Source: Apostichopus japonicus (lineage: Eukaryota > Echinodermata > Holothuroidea > Aspidochirotida > Stichopodidae). Taken from it: a DNA stretch of 64,000 nt. Position numbers and translations under genes: made by a program. The notes beneath the pieces were generated by a model. The model was not told the origin of the DNA. It worked only from the letters and a program-made list of their open reading frames with translations, and made no database searches. Positions within the stretch are counted from its first letter, which is position 1. Every line of letters starts with the position of its first letter. Shown piece after piece: positions 49,892 to 60,971 of the stretch. The stretch is from assembly GCF_037975245.1 (NCBI RefSeq), contig NC_092567.1, positions 5,650,214-5,714,213 of the forward strand, in the 5' to 3' direction.

Positions 49892-50507
49892 AGCAGCATT
49901 TTGCGTCCTTTTCTATGATTTTTCTCAACCTCACTGATTCCACTTTGCCATAACGACATACATAACTAGCTAATCTATTTATATTTTACTTCAAATGGTG
50001 GCATAAAAGTCGAAAAAATTGCAACTTTCAACTTTGTTGTTCTCCAAGATATTTTCCGTTGGGAACCCAATAAACCTCGCCCATAATATGAATATTTAAA
50101 CACTACGAACGTCATTGACAGATACGTAATATAACACCACGCTTGATTTGTGTACAGTCTATATGGCAGTTGTACCAGGGAGTTGCATAACAACTCCCTG
50201 GTACAACCAACGCGAAGTCTTGAATCTATTTTTAGCAACGGCTCATAACTAAACCTGCATCTCTGATTGGTTGAATTCAAACTAGTGGGTTTGGCGGAAT
50301 TGTATGCGATTAATTTTAACTGTGAAATTTGTCGAGGACACTCTTCTCATTTATCGACATAAATCGTTAATTACTCGCTAATTAACGCTCTTGGCAGGGT
50401 GAAACTTGGATGGTATCTTAGATTGCTGTTTTATGATTGATACATGTAAAAAAATCGATGCACATGTTAAAAAAGTGGAAAAAAGCGACCCAACGCAAAA
50501 TGCTGCT
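49892..50507. mobile_element. 616-bp MITE with TTAA target duplication
   Basis: The terminal inverted repeat AGCAGCATTTTGCGT (49,892-49,906) is matched perfectly in reverse at 50,493-50,507. TTAA flanks both sides (49,888-49,891 and 50,508-50,511). TTAA duplication points to the piggyBac or Kolobok superfamilies. Too short to encode a transposase. Confidence 0.85.
50169..50207. repeat. Perfect 17-bp hairpin at the MITE centre
   Basis: GTTGTACCAGGGAGTTG (50,169-50,185), a 5-nt loop CATAA, then the exact reverse complement (50,191-50,207). It lies almost at the midpoint of the 616-bp MITE. Confidence 0.9.
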
Positions 50508-50511
50508 TTAA

Positions 50512-51147
50512 GTTAATCTAAAGTTGCGTAATGTGCTCTGATGTCAGTCTATTTGGTTCAAAATAAATTTCCAAAAATTAAATCTTCTCTCAACACTTTT
50601 CAGTGTCTGTAGTAAAATCAGTTCATATGAAAAAAACAATGTACGCTAAGGTCTTTGTTTAAGCACGTAACCACCCCCCCCACCCCTCCACTTTCCCTCA
50701 AGCTTTGAAGTCGACCCTTGGATAACGCGCGTGGGAATTGCTGCGGGTGTGTTTGATGTTCCGACCATTTAACTATGTTACATTCAAATGGCGCCGCAGC
50801 GTCTGCATTGCAGTGCCAGGTCGTAACAACAAAACTAAATGGAAGTTTTAAATCTATTTATTCACTGTTAACATTCTGGATAACATCCACCAAATTTGTG
50901 TTCGGTCTGCAGATGTTTTATTCTTCACATTATGGTGCCTTTATATTGTAAGATATTGCCGGTAAAGAAACAAATCTTTTACCAATACTATATTATCGTA
51001 GGTGGATTGAAAACATTAAACACCGTTGCACTCGGAAAGGTAATTTTTTTGTACAGGGAAAGTAGTAAAACATTTGGCTACATATGTGAGGTGTTACATT
51101 GTTTTGCATCGAAGTTCGTGCATGTTGCGATAATACTGTAAACAACT
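50512..51147. other. Interior sequence, no gene seen
   Basis: A C-rich tract at 50,672-50,690 and an 81-codon open frame at 50,896-51,141 with no recognisable feature. No splice-supported exon found. Confidence 0.4.
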
Positions 51148-51475
51148 TAGGCTAGGCCGTCTAGCAATGTACAGTAAGTTCAGAAGCGCATTGTCATTTG
51201 TTCATCAACAGGCTGTAGGCCTGGTATCGTCTGACTAACTGACGCTACTGACTGTAATTTTAACAATAGCTATCGATTTAATCCTTTCATGAATGGTCGG
51301 TCTGCAACTTTGGCTAGGCCGCTTAGCAATGTCAGTTCAGTACAGTAGTTCTCTTTAGTTTATCAACAGACTGTAGGCCTGGTATCGTCCGGATTGTCCG
51401 ACGCTACCGACGGAAAATTTAACAATAGCGATCAATTAAACCTTTCATGAATGGTCGGTCCGCATCTTGAGTTAT
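51148..51475 (+). repeat. About 158-bp tandem duplication near the right end of the 12.6-kb element
   Basis: GGCTAGGCCG(T/C).TAGCAATGT, CTGTAGGCCTGGTATCGTC, TTTAACAATAGC and CCTTTCATGAATGGTCGGTC occur twice, at spacings of about 158-160 bp, with moderate divergence. It sits directly inside the right terminal region, as subterminal repeats often do. Confidence 0.8.
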
Positions 51476-51613
51476 CGTCAGGCTAATACACCTGTACTTG
51501 TGCAGTATATCGTCGGGTAGAATTTTTAAAGTCGGATCGTCGAAATTGAAATTTATCGTACGGTATAGTCTGTATAGTCGAGTGGTGTCAACCTCGACGT
51601 AACACCACTGTAG

Positions 51614-51684
51614 GAAGAAGAAACCTGGAACGCATTAACAAGGAAACGCTTAATCATTGTTTTCCCCATGAGGACAGACGAGGA
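51614..51684 (+). CDS. Candidate second coding exon at the right edge of the 12.6-kb element
   Basis: Starts after the AG at 51,612-51,613, directly outside the right terminal repeat, and ends at a donor A|GTAAGT (GT at 51,685). It is 71 nt long. Following the 43-nt candidate exon 1 it continues the frame with no stop (RRRNLERINKETL, then a segment ending HEDRRG) and ends in phase 0. The left side of the element carries a good acceptor tract (CTTGTGTTTTAG) next to TAGGCATA, so before insertion this exon would have followed that tract directly. I do not recognise the product. The support is phase and splice signals only. Confidence 0.3.
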
Positions 51685-52029
51685 GTAAGTTTTTGAAAAA
51701 TGCCAGATCTGTCCAGCTGACTATGGCTGTCTAAATTGTTGTTCTGTGTCCATGTTCAGAACAGGCCTTGAGGAGTCTCGCATTCGCTCCCCAACCTGTA
51801 TCAAACCCTTCCCAGTACTGCTGCACTCGAGACTGCATTGTCCTGTGCCTGTTTTGGACCCTCCTCAGTTTCCTTCCGACCAGCAACAAAGGTTGCCTCT
51901 CTGTGTACGGTTGTAACAGTTTCATAAAATGGTACCTTCTTTCCTGTGATTGGGTTCAGGTACAGTAGCAGTGCTATCCTGAAATCCAATGTGTAAATAT
52001 TAATTCATGTGTACATAATTTAGACAATG
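51685..52029. other. Spacer, no gene seen
   Basis: Contains overlapping short open frames on both strands at 51,731-51,989, none with a recognisable signature. Confidence 0.4.
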
Positions 52030-52335
52030 AGACGTGTGTGTGTGTGTATGTGATACAGTATCTCAATAAGGAAATGATGTATCATGACCAAACTTGGTGG
52101 GTGGATAGTCCATAGTGAGAGGAAGAACCAAATGTCCATCGATGTTGGAAGTTACGCTATTGTAATCCAATAGTCGCCCTGCATATGGGCGACCCTTGAC
52201 CTCAGGTTGACCTCCATTGACCTGTATTAGTTCTATTTGAATTTTTGTGGCCATATTCCGATCTAAATTGTACATAAGTTGACTCCTCTGCAACCTTTGT
52301 GTGCAAAGTTATTAGAGATCAAGGTTTGGTTTGGT
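52030..52335 (+). repeat. Dispersed TG-microsatellite/half-site element, second copy
   Basis: GTGTGTGTGTGTATGTG, then TATCTCAATAAGG, CCAAACTTGGTGG, AATCCAATAGTCG and GGGCGACCCTTGACCTCAGG parallel 26,570-27,020. The half-site cluster TGACCT, 5 nt, TGACCT, 4 nt, TGACCT is kept (from about 52,197). This is a single unit without tandem amplification. Confidence 0.75.
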
Positions 52336-53939
52336 TTCGTTAAAATTCTTAATAAGAACAGTTAGGATGATTTTTTGAGTTCTGTAAAAAAAAGCCAACT
52401 CTTGCTCATATCAGTCACCTGGTCCTCAACAGGTTCTCAAAAGGACCAGCAGTTGATTTGTGATATATATTTTGGCAATATTGTGTGTGTACATCGGACC
52501 ACATAACAATGTTAGAACAGTGCTGCTTCCTTGTAAATATTCCTTACAAGCAAAAAACCATAAATACTCCGTAGTGCTCTTGTTTGTCTTTCAATCGCCC
52601 TAGGCCTTGTCCTGTGATGAATGTTAGTTTCTGTGATAGAGTGGTTGAAATGTTGGCCCGTCCTGCCAGAAAATTTGAGTCTAACACTGACTTACATTAT
52701 GTCGAGAAGTGACGTCAGTGCGGCACATTGGTCAGAATCGATCAGATCTCAGTGCTCTTAGCTTGGCCATGAGACAATACACAGGAATGTGAACAGACTG
52801 TGCGAATGGATGTGCACACAAAAGATCTCACTCTAAGCTTGGCCTAGATACAGTACACTGGAATGTGTACAGACTTTGCATATGGCTGTGATTCCAGAAC
52901 TTTGTTATTTCAGAACAACATATTATGAAGAAACCCTAGTAAGGGAATTCTAGAATGCTTTAAATATATTCAAACGATTGCTAACTTTTAACTTCACTGG
53001 GAATTTTTCATCTCAATTGCTATTTTACTTCAGAAATGTTACCTTTCCTCGCTACAATGTGCTTTCCAATGATAATGTCTCTGCAGCTCCTGAATTGTGT
53101 CCCGATGACGTTACAGTCGCCCATCGTTCTCCACTGTTCAAAATATATTAGATGAAGTTGGCATGACGTTAACATTTCCCTTCTCCTGGATCATGGGATA
53201 CAAAATCCCTGAACTAGAACTGTCACTATGAAAAAAAATATATATATGGAATTTTTTTTACATATATATACCCAATAGACTGCCCAAAAATTCCTTTAAT
53301 AAAAACCATACGTTGAACAGTATGTGTACATTTGGTATTGGGAAAGTTTTTGTACTAAATTCTTTTTTCTATGATCACCATTATGATGATTTTAGGCAAG
53401 TGTACTGAACATGGAATTGCACCTTCTTTAAACGGCACACAATGAAAGAAACTGTCTGTATTGTTGAAGTTTTTTTTTTACACAAGGCTATTTACGGGAA
53501 TTTTCTTAACAAATTGACAGCTGGACAAACCTGCAGATGAACTCATAACTACACAATCAAGGACTAGATGAAGACATGAAGGGCAAATCGTAAGTCAGTA
53601 TCAGACCATTTACTTTTCTCTTTAGTTCCACAAAATGGCAGTTTAACATAAGATTAACCATGTTGGACTTCTTTAACTCTCTTGTAAGAGATATTCCGGT
53701 GGATAGATATTACTGCTTTATATATTCAATTATCTGTGCTTACAAATATAAAAGCCTGTGTATATTCTCTTTGCTTGTAACACCCAGCATAGAGTTTGGC
53801 ATCATAGGGGGTATTGGGCTGAAATTGTCTGGATATCTAATTTTCATGTACTGTAAAATCATTGCACTTTCTAGGAATAAAATATTCTTTCCCAGCACAT
53901 GTTTGGTTTCGATGATAATTGTAACCTTTGTAGTCATGC
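52336..53939. other. Spacer, no supported gene
   Basis: Contains an isolated TGACGTCA at 52,710 and an AT-repeat inverted pair at 53,238-53,270 (ATATATATATGG ... CATATATATACCC). A weak exon-like stretch follows ATTGACAG at about 53,521 (LDKPADELITTQSRTR, then a stop) and would be in phase with the 51,614 exon, but the acceptor is poor. Other open frames at 53,660-54,070 lie on both strands and look like chance. Confidence 0.4.
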
Positions 53940-54310
53940 AGGCAGATGAGTGTGTGTGAAACCTTGCTTGGAAACAGTATATCTCTAGAATAGAAGTTTG
54001 GACCAATATCATATTTGGTGTGTAAAAGTACCAACTTGAGTAGAAAAAGCCTACTGCCTTTAGAGGTCAAATGTCATTAGGGGTCAAGCTGTGAAACCTT
54101 GTAATGACGATATCTCCAGAAGGGAAGCTTGGACCAATCTCATATTTAGTATGTAGTTGTGTCACATTGAGTTCAAGATATCTATGGATTTTTGTGGAGG
54201 TCAAAGGTTGGGGTCACCATGGGTCAAATTGTGCACATCGTAAACACGATATTTCAAGAAGGGAAGCTTGGACCAACCTCTTATAAAGTATGTAGTTAGT
54301 TCAACAATCT
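53940..54310 (+). repeat. Degenerate repeats of about 135-140 bp (GAAGCTTGGACCAA family)
   Basis: Three diverged units are anchored by TTGGACCAAT, TTGGACCAAT and TTGGACCAAC at about 53,999, 54,130 and 54,269, each followed by a CTCATAT-like word and TATGTAGTT or a variant. AGGTCAAA words recur between them. A further related piece, GAGTTCAAATGTCACCAGTGGTCAA, is at 55,717. Confidence 0.7.
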
Positions 54311-55710
54311 GTAAGAGTTGCGGGATATGGGGTTCTTGACAGCAGCTAGCTGTCCAACAGGATTATTGGGAATCCCCCTAGTGGTCACGATGTGTGAAGA
54401 CAGCTGACCACTGTATTGCAAATACAACAGGCTAAAAACAAGAATAAGACTGGCTGTTAGATATACAGTAAATAGTTATATTGCTCGGTCACACATGAAA
54501 GTGTGCAACATAAAGAATCTTGGGAAAGTACTCTTTACTGTTACACAATTAAACTTGTATCAACAATTAAAACAAGAGATATTGAATATTAACAACTAAA
54601 GGTGTCAAGTGGCCACAAGACTAATACATGTATGTGCACATTAATAAAAAAGATAGAGCTTATCTGGCGGGCGGGTCTGTATAGTCCAGCAGCACGGCAC
54701 GGCAATGTAGTTGAATAACTGGTAGGCACGGTGATGCAAGGTTTAATAAATGATGAATGTCCGATAACAGGAAATTACGAAATAGAAGGTGAGTAGTAAG
54801 AGTTCCGTGAATATACTTGGACAGTGAAAATAGATAGGAGTGAGAGGTCCAGGAATACTCCAATAAAATATATATATTCAAAGAAATGTTCTTCCCAAGG
54901 AGAGCAGGTAAAGTCCAGGTAAAAGATAGGTAGAAGAGTAGGTGACGTCCACGTAAAAGAGTAGGTGAAGTCCAGGTAAAAGATATGTTAAAGAGTAGGC
55001 AACGTCCCAGTAAAAGATATATGCAAATACAAAATGGCAACTAGCAGGACACAGCTCTCAGTTCCATATTATCCATTAAATAAACGATGGAATAATGTTC
55101 ACAAACGTACAGCAAATCACTAATTAACAATTAAATCCTCCAGTAAAGTTATATTTATGTAGATATATATGTATTCTTTAAGCACAAGATAGACAGCTTC
55201 TCTAACTATTTATATATATGTATACTGTAGTGTACAGACTATGATATCAAGGGTGGCTAATATACAAACATGCCCTGTTGACTGGCTGACAACTTAACTG
55301 CCTCTCTCTCCTAAAACACCTTGGAGGAAGCTCCTAAACCACAGGGTAACAACATGTGACCCTTTTAACACCTCTGATTGGCTATAAACACCCTAGATAC
55401 CAAGAGTAACACTTAGAACCAATCAGAGCTGATTACACAGACTAATCTGCATACAAATGCTTACACTAAAACTGAAACAACCAAGACAAGGCATCCCTTA
55501 TCTAAGAAAAGAAAGTAAGAAGAGAAGATGTTTACTAAAACCAGCAACTTGGCAGAACAAAGAAAGTGCTGTTGCCACTGGCTCACTACTAATTATACAG
55601 GGGAAAATGAGCACAGGTTGTGGAAGAGTATAGGCATACCTATTACATAACCACTAGGAAGGGAGAGAACAAGAAACAGAAATAGAGCTATTTACAAATC
55701 CATTTGTTTT
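54311..55710. other. Non-coding stretch separating two pieces of one repeat
   Basis: The repeat seen at 53,940-54,310 resumes at about 55,715, so this 1.4 kb may be an insertion; I could not find terminal repeats. It includes a short tandem repeat (AGTCCAGGTAAAAGATA / AAGAGTAGGTGACGTCC) at 54,905-55,022 and an inverted CCAAT pair (CTCTGATTGG at 55,372, CCAATCAGAG at 55,418). Confidence 0.45.
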
Positions 55711-56464
55711 TTGCAGAGTTCAAATGTCACCAGTGGTCAACTTGTGGAAACCTTGTTTTATAATCTATTGTATCTCCCACAGTGCAGCCTATGATATTAC
55801 ATGTGTGTTACGCCTCATTAATAGGAGAGGCTGTTGGCAATTGAAATTAGCTAAAGGGCATCCGTAGATATGAATCAAGAAGTCTCGACCAAATCTCCAT
55901 TGACTTAAGTGTGTCGGTAACTTACTGTACGTTGCTGCATACATGCCTGTGCACAAAGGTGCGTAATGAAATGTTGTACTGTTTGTACATGCTTAATGTG
56001 TTGGAATGGCCGATATCAATTGGAATAATCTATATGTTACCATTGTTAACTTTTCCGGCGTATTTTTGCAATTGTCAAGATTCAGTGCCAAATAAAAACT
56101 TTAGGTTTGGATGTAGTAATGTTGGGGGAAATGACCAGGCGCTGTATACGAAAATTATTAGCCTGGTATGATGTTTTAGAGGCAAATCAGATGAAAAATC
56201 TTGGGGACCGGGGAGGGGGCTTAACATTTGACTGACGCATGTGTAATGTAGGCTTGTAGGTGTACCACATAGAGTGGAAGAAGCCAGTTGGTAGCGATCA
56301 ATCTGTATGTTGAATACAAGAAAAGTTTTCATCTCGGTCTTCAGGTGCCAATGTGAATATTGTGTTGTTATATGATCTCAATGCTCTTTGCTTATATTGA
56401 GGTATGCTGTTCATCATGGTTATACCCTACAGCCTAGTGTGTCACATTCATATAAGATTATTGA
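55711..56464. other. Spacer before the hAT element, no gene seen
   Basis: A remnant of the GACCAA-type repeat at 55,715-55,800, then AT-rich sequence. The open frame at 55,911-56,171 (86 codons, + strand) has no recognisable domain. Confidence 0.4.
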
Positions 56465-56472
56465 TGTAGCAC

Positions 56473-59400
56473 TAGGGATGCACCGGATCCAAATTTTAGG
56501 ATCCGGCCGGAACCGGATTTTGCCGGATAGTACAGTACCGCTCACGTATAACTCGCGTAGACGTATACTCTACGTTTATCTACGCGATTATACGCGATTA
56601 TACGCGATTATACGATGTTATACGTTTATCTACGCGACTTTCTACGCGGTGTCTACGCGGCGTCTACGCCGTGTCTACGCGGCTTAGGGCTTCGCTTCAG
56701 TGCACCTGAATAGGGATTATATGCGCGTAAAGACGTACAATCTCGTATAATCTGTAAACATAGGATATTCTCAGCCGCTTTATATAGCAGAGCTTCTATG
56801 GGTTAGAATAAACTGTGATGCAGAAAAGAGTCGGTAAACTCAACATCAAGTAATGTCTCCTAAGCCTTTCCAAAATATTCAACCACAGAGTAAGCATATA
56901 CTTAAGCCGTTAAGAATAAGAGTAACAAAGAAAACAGCGCTACTAGAAGTACAAACGATCGATACAATCAGTGCAGGAAAACTTCAGCAAGGAAACTTTA
57001 TCAATTACAATGTGCACCAGTCTGTTAATATTTATACGAGTTCCTCCCATTGGGCATTAAATTGAATGTAGGTAACAATTAATGAGAACAAGGTAGGCCT
57101 TGGCCTATCCTACCCCTTTTAGCCTTCATCGAAAGTTACGCCGTATATACCTCGCAAGAAAACCACGATAACCGTTTAACGAAAAAAAAAAAACAATATT
57201 TGAACTTGAAGATCTGACTTCCCCCAAAAGCAATGACAAGGTTTTGGTTAGGCCTACTATTAAAAAATATTTTCAGAAAAAAACCCTTACGATTTTTTTC
57301 CACAAATATTGAGGCTTAGGTATTAGTGCTTCCTCACAATCAAGGAGCCTCCACGAATTTCGCTCCGCTTACGTAAAACTTCTATGTATATATAACACGT
57401 GGAAAGGCCCGATTTTCTACACACATAATTCCCATTGACATTAGTCACGGAACTTAAATTGGGCATCGACATTCAAACTTGCCCAGGTTCACTTCACCAT
57501 GTAGCGTTTCTATTTTGCACTCCTGGCACGATGCCAAACAAAATATTTCGAAATGCAGTGTATTGCTTTTTCCACAAGGGCCATTGCTGGTATGTTATAT
57601 TGAAAGTACATAGGCCTGGCCATTCAGAAAGTGTTGAAAAATCGTGTAAGGTGAATTAATGATTTGAACAAAGTCAAAGGTGATACAACTTTGAACACAA
57701 AATTGCTGCGAAGAAATATATTGAAGTAACGTCATGTTTTGACAAAAGCATTCAATGTACAATAACTATTTACTAACCTTTTGAAACAAAAATTCAAGCA
57801 GAAGGAGTGGGGAGCAGTAACACGAAATAAGAGAAATATCGACATATTGATGATAATGGCCATCGGTGTCGGGCGACAACCAACCATTCCCACTATATCT
57901 TATCCTGGTTCTAAGTGGCTTCCGTTCAACAAAAATATCGTTTTACCTAGGCTCAAAACGTCGCACAAAATATTTTCAAAACAACGGTACACATGAAGTA
58001 ATCCAATAAATCCCAGACTGAACAACGAATATAAATACGGTACACTACAGCATCGTTACTTTAATGTTTACCTCCTGCCGACACAACCGAAAATGTTTAA
58101 TATGTAACACGGAGATATGTATTGAACTTTTTTTTTTAAATAATTTCAATGTTTTAACATGTCACTCCCGTAGCTCCTTAAAAGTTGCTAAGCTTTTTAT
58201 TGATAACGCCGAACGTACCGCCATTACCAGACACACAAGGCGCCACGAAATGTAACACTGTTTAAAAAGTCGGAAACATCTGAAAGTACTAGTAATATGC
58301 AAATGTTACGAACGTTTTACCCCTACGTTAAGTGTATTTTTTCTCACCGTTCAATCGTCCGGTTATTTTCCTTTTTTTATCTTCAATGGTTATCGAAGTT
58401 TGTTTTTGACAATGAGGAAATGTTATTCGCAAAATTTGAACATATTGAGAAACAAATCCCAGGGCGTAAAATCTCACGAACGTACTTGTACTTCCAGGAA
58501 TCCAGGGTAAAGCTCGTTGCTGCAAAGGTTGAGCTCACACGCGCTAAGCAAGGTACCTGGGAGACTGCTTGGGCCACCCCTCCTCTCTTACGAGACGGGT
58601 TAATATAGTGTTGCACGTTTTTGGCAGTTTGCCAGGGTTGTAACAACTCCTTGTTAGGTCAGAATGGAATGCAAATTAACAGGTGTCAGGCTTGTGAGCA
58701 GAAACCAGGACATGACCTAGATTTCCAGGGTAGTCAATATTCCGCGCGCGCACCTGCAGTTGGGATATTTGGTGATCACGTTTTAGTACGCATGACATGG
58801 GAAAACGAAAACCTCAAATGAAACTTACTGTTGGAATACGTGGATTTTACTCTTCTGATGTTCGATTACAACTGGTTCTTATAATGTCAAGTTTAATGGA
58901 GCTGGTAAGCATCTTAGCGCCATTTTAAATTGTGCTCGAACACTTTTGTCATGGCCAATCAGTCTGTGGATCCTAAATGTTTTTTATTTGGCAAACGGAC
59001 ATTCAAGGGAAAAAGTCATGCAATTGGAAACTGTTTTCCTACATTCTAAGAAGTATAAGTTTTTTTACGTAACACCTCTTTTTTTGTTCAAAGTTTTGTT
59101 TTAGCATAGGCCTACTCAAATCAACTGAGGGAGAACAGGATGTTCAATGAAGGTTTACATATTTTCATATGAAAGGTCCGCCGTTTTGCGGCAAATTCTC
59201 TGCCTCTTTCAACACATATTTTCCAATAACACACTTCTTGCGACAAAGAATTACCATACGTTTGAGTTGTTCTTTTTTTTCAAATAAAATAATGTTTCTC
59301 GTACGAAATCTGAAAAAAACGGGCGGCCATTATTTTTTCTTTTCATTGCTTTAATACTAGTTCGGAATACGTGGCTTCCTTTACAAAATATTATTTAATG

Positions 59401-60722
59401 ATAGTTTAGATTGCTTGTAATCCGAATAGACACCCGGGGATTCAGGAAAAAGGAGGCCCCTTGTGCAGGCGAAAAACATGTTTTGTTTTTAACCGGCCCT
59501 GCTTCAAAGTTGTTCGGTGGAATTTTTTCTTTTCATTCCAACGAACCAACGGTAAATTAAATAAAAATTGACAAAGAAACGCTTAGTAATACTTTATTAT
59601 TTCTTCAAAATGTTGACAACTATTCAAAGTAAACTAATCCTCCGTGGAACAGAACCTCTACAACTGAAAAATAAAGTCGGGGAAAGAAACACTGAATAGA
59701 AACCCAATTAACAAAAAACATTCTATGCCATCAAACACTTTACCTCCGTCCCCTTCGCTGCAAAGTGAATATCACCTCTTAAACTACGATGTAAGAAACG
59801 GCTGTTTTAAACATCTCACTAACTCTTTCGGCGACTTTAATCCCTATTCATTGAGCACAATAGCATTTCCTGCGTATAAACTCGTAGAGGGATTATACGC
59901 GGTGTCTACGCGGCCTCTACGCGGCAATTTCTTTGTCAACGAGTTTATACGCGAGTGTGCGTGTTTATACGTGTTTATACGATTCTGTGCGCGTACACAT
60001 GTCCAGTTATACGTGAGCGGTACTGTACATGAAATCCGGCCGGATAAAATCCGGCCGGAACCGGATTTTTTCGTTACACAAAAGAAAATCATTATTAAGA
60101 AGTAGAAGTATGAAACAAGGAGCAAATCTTAGGTGAGGTATACGCATATTATAAAGAAGGTGAAATTAAGCTTGACCCCATTTATGAGATTAAATATGAC
60201 TTGAAGTGGTGTAATCTACATTCTTTAATAAAATAACTACAATATAATTGTTGACAAGCTTGATACAGTATGTAAATTTGTTTGAGCTGGAAAAATACTG
60301 CATACTACCTATGAAGTTTGTTTTAAAACGGGAAGCTACATTTCACAAATATCATACTTTATACTGAATAAAAAGATTATTTAATTGTTGTAATAACACT
60401 ACTATCTGGATTTAGAATTGTCTTTTATTATTCATTATTTGGTAACAAATTTTTACACTGCAATATTATCTGTAAAAAAAAAAAAAAAAGCATTGTATCT
60501 TTCCAGAAGAAATTTCTTATCTATCTTTTATCTATCCTTTTAAGTTAATAAATACCAACACCTTTTTAAGGAATAATTCAGGCCAGATTTTGAAAAGATC
60601 CGGCCAGATTTTGAAAAAGATCCGGCCGGATTTTGAAAAATATCCGGCCGGAACCGGAACCGGATAATTGCTCACTATCCGGCCGGATAGTCCGGCTGGA
60701 CCGGATATCCGGTGCATCCCTA
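56473..60722. mobile_element. hAT-type transposon with perfect 8-bp target duplication
   Basis: TAGGGATGCACCGGAT (56,473-56,488) and its exact reverse complement (60,707-60,722) form 16-bp terminal inverted repeats. TGTAGCAC stands directly outside both (56,465-56,472 and 60,723-60,730), a perfect 8-bp duplication as made by hAT transposases, and TAGGGATGCACCG is a recurrent hAT end. Both ends carry runs of ATCCGGCCGGAACCGGAT-type repeats. Subtracting the nested element at 56,533-60,025 leaves about 757 bp, so the hAT copy is non-autonomous. A poly-A run of 16 lies at about 60,475. Confidence 0.92.
56533..60025. mobile_element. Mariner/Tc1-like non-autonomous element nested in the hAT
   Basis: CAGTACCGCTCACGTATAAC (56,533-56,552) is exactly inverted at 60,006-60,025, with TA directly outside both ends (56,531-56,532 and 60,026-60,027). 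CAGT ends with TA duplication fit the Tc1/mariner superfamily. Similarity between the ends continues inward in decayed form (AATAGGGATTA words) with many TATACGCG and GTCTACGCGG repeats. Open frames inside (for example 56,853-57,065 and 58,297-58,608, + strand) are short and lack a DDE-transposase pattern. The interior at 57,280-57,500 is the uninterrupted form of the repeat split at 40,345/46,410. Confidence 0.85.
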
Positions 60723-60730
60723 TGTAGCAC

Positions 60731-60971
60731 CATTGAAACCACACTGCAGGTTTGCTGTCTGGTTATTAATAAAACATTGAACCATCCATATGCAACAACA
60801 ACAAAATGTAGTATACATTTTGAAAGTTAACTGAATGATGTAATTATTTAGATTCCTTATTTTTCTCATATTTTTAAGAAAGAAAAACAGATTCACGGAA
60901 ACGATGGGCAGGAGCTGTTCTGACACGAGCCCTTCACGCTTCGTAGACTGTCTGAAGTAAATCACGTGACA
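60731..60971 (+). promoter_or_regulatory. Probable 5' region of the NACHT gene with a short upstream ORF
   Basis: Only about 240 bp separate the hAT copy from the candidate start codon. It contains an upstream ATG in strong context at 60,904 opening an 18-codon frame that stops at 60,958-60,960, 11 nt before the gene ATG, and a palindromic E-box TCACGTGA at 60,962-60,969. The transcription start is not visible, so calling this leader sequence is inference. Confidence 0.35.

Larger units (their letters stand above)
38983..51610. mobile_element. 12.6-kb interval bounded by perfect 25-bp inverted repeats
   Basis: 38,983-39,007 (starting CAGTGGTGTTACGTCGAGG) is the exact reverse complement of 51,586-51,610. 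The 8 bp outside are TAGGCATA on the left and TAGGAAGA on the right, matching at six of eight positions, as expected for an aged 8-bp target duplication (hAT or P type). Both subterminal regions carry ATAGTC and CGTCGA words. No open frame reaches transposase size and none shows a transposase motif. It reads as a non-autonomous or composite element swollen by later insertions (the foldback at 40,345, the element at 47,775 and the MITE at 49,892). Confidence 0.65.

Noticed and set aside
53521-53575. Third exon of the candidate cryptic gene (LDKPADELITTQSRTR, then stop)
   Set aside because: In phase, but the acceptor ATTGACAG lacks a pyrimidine tract and the product has no recognisable feature.
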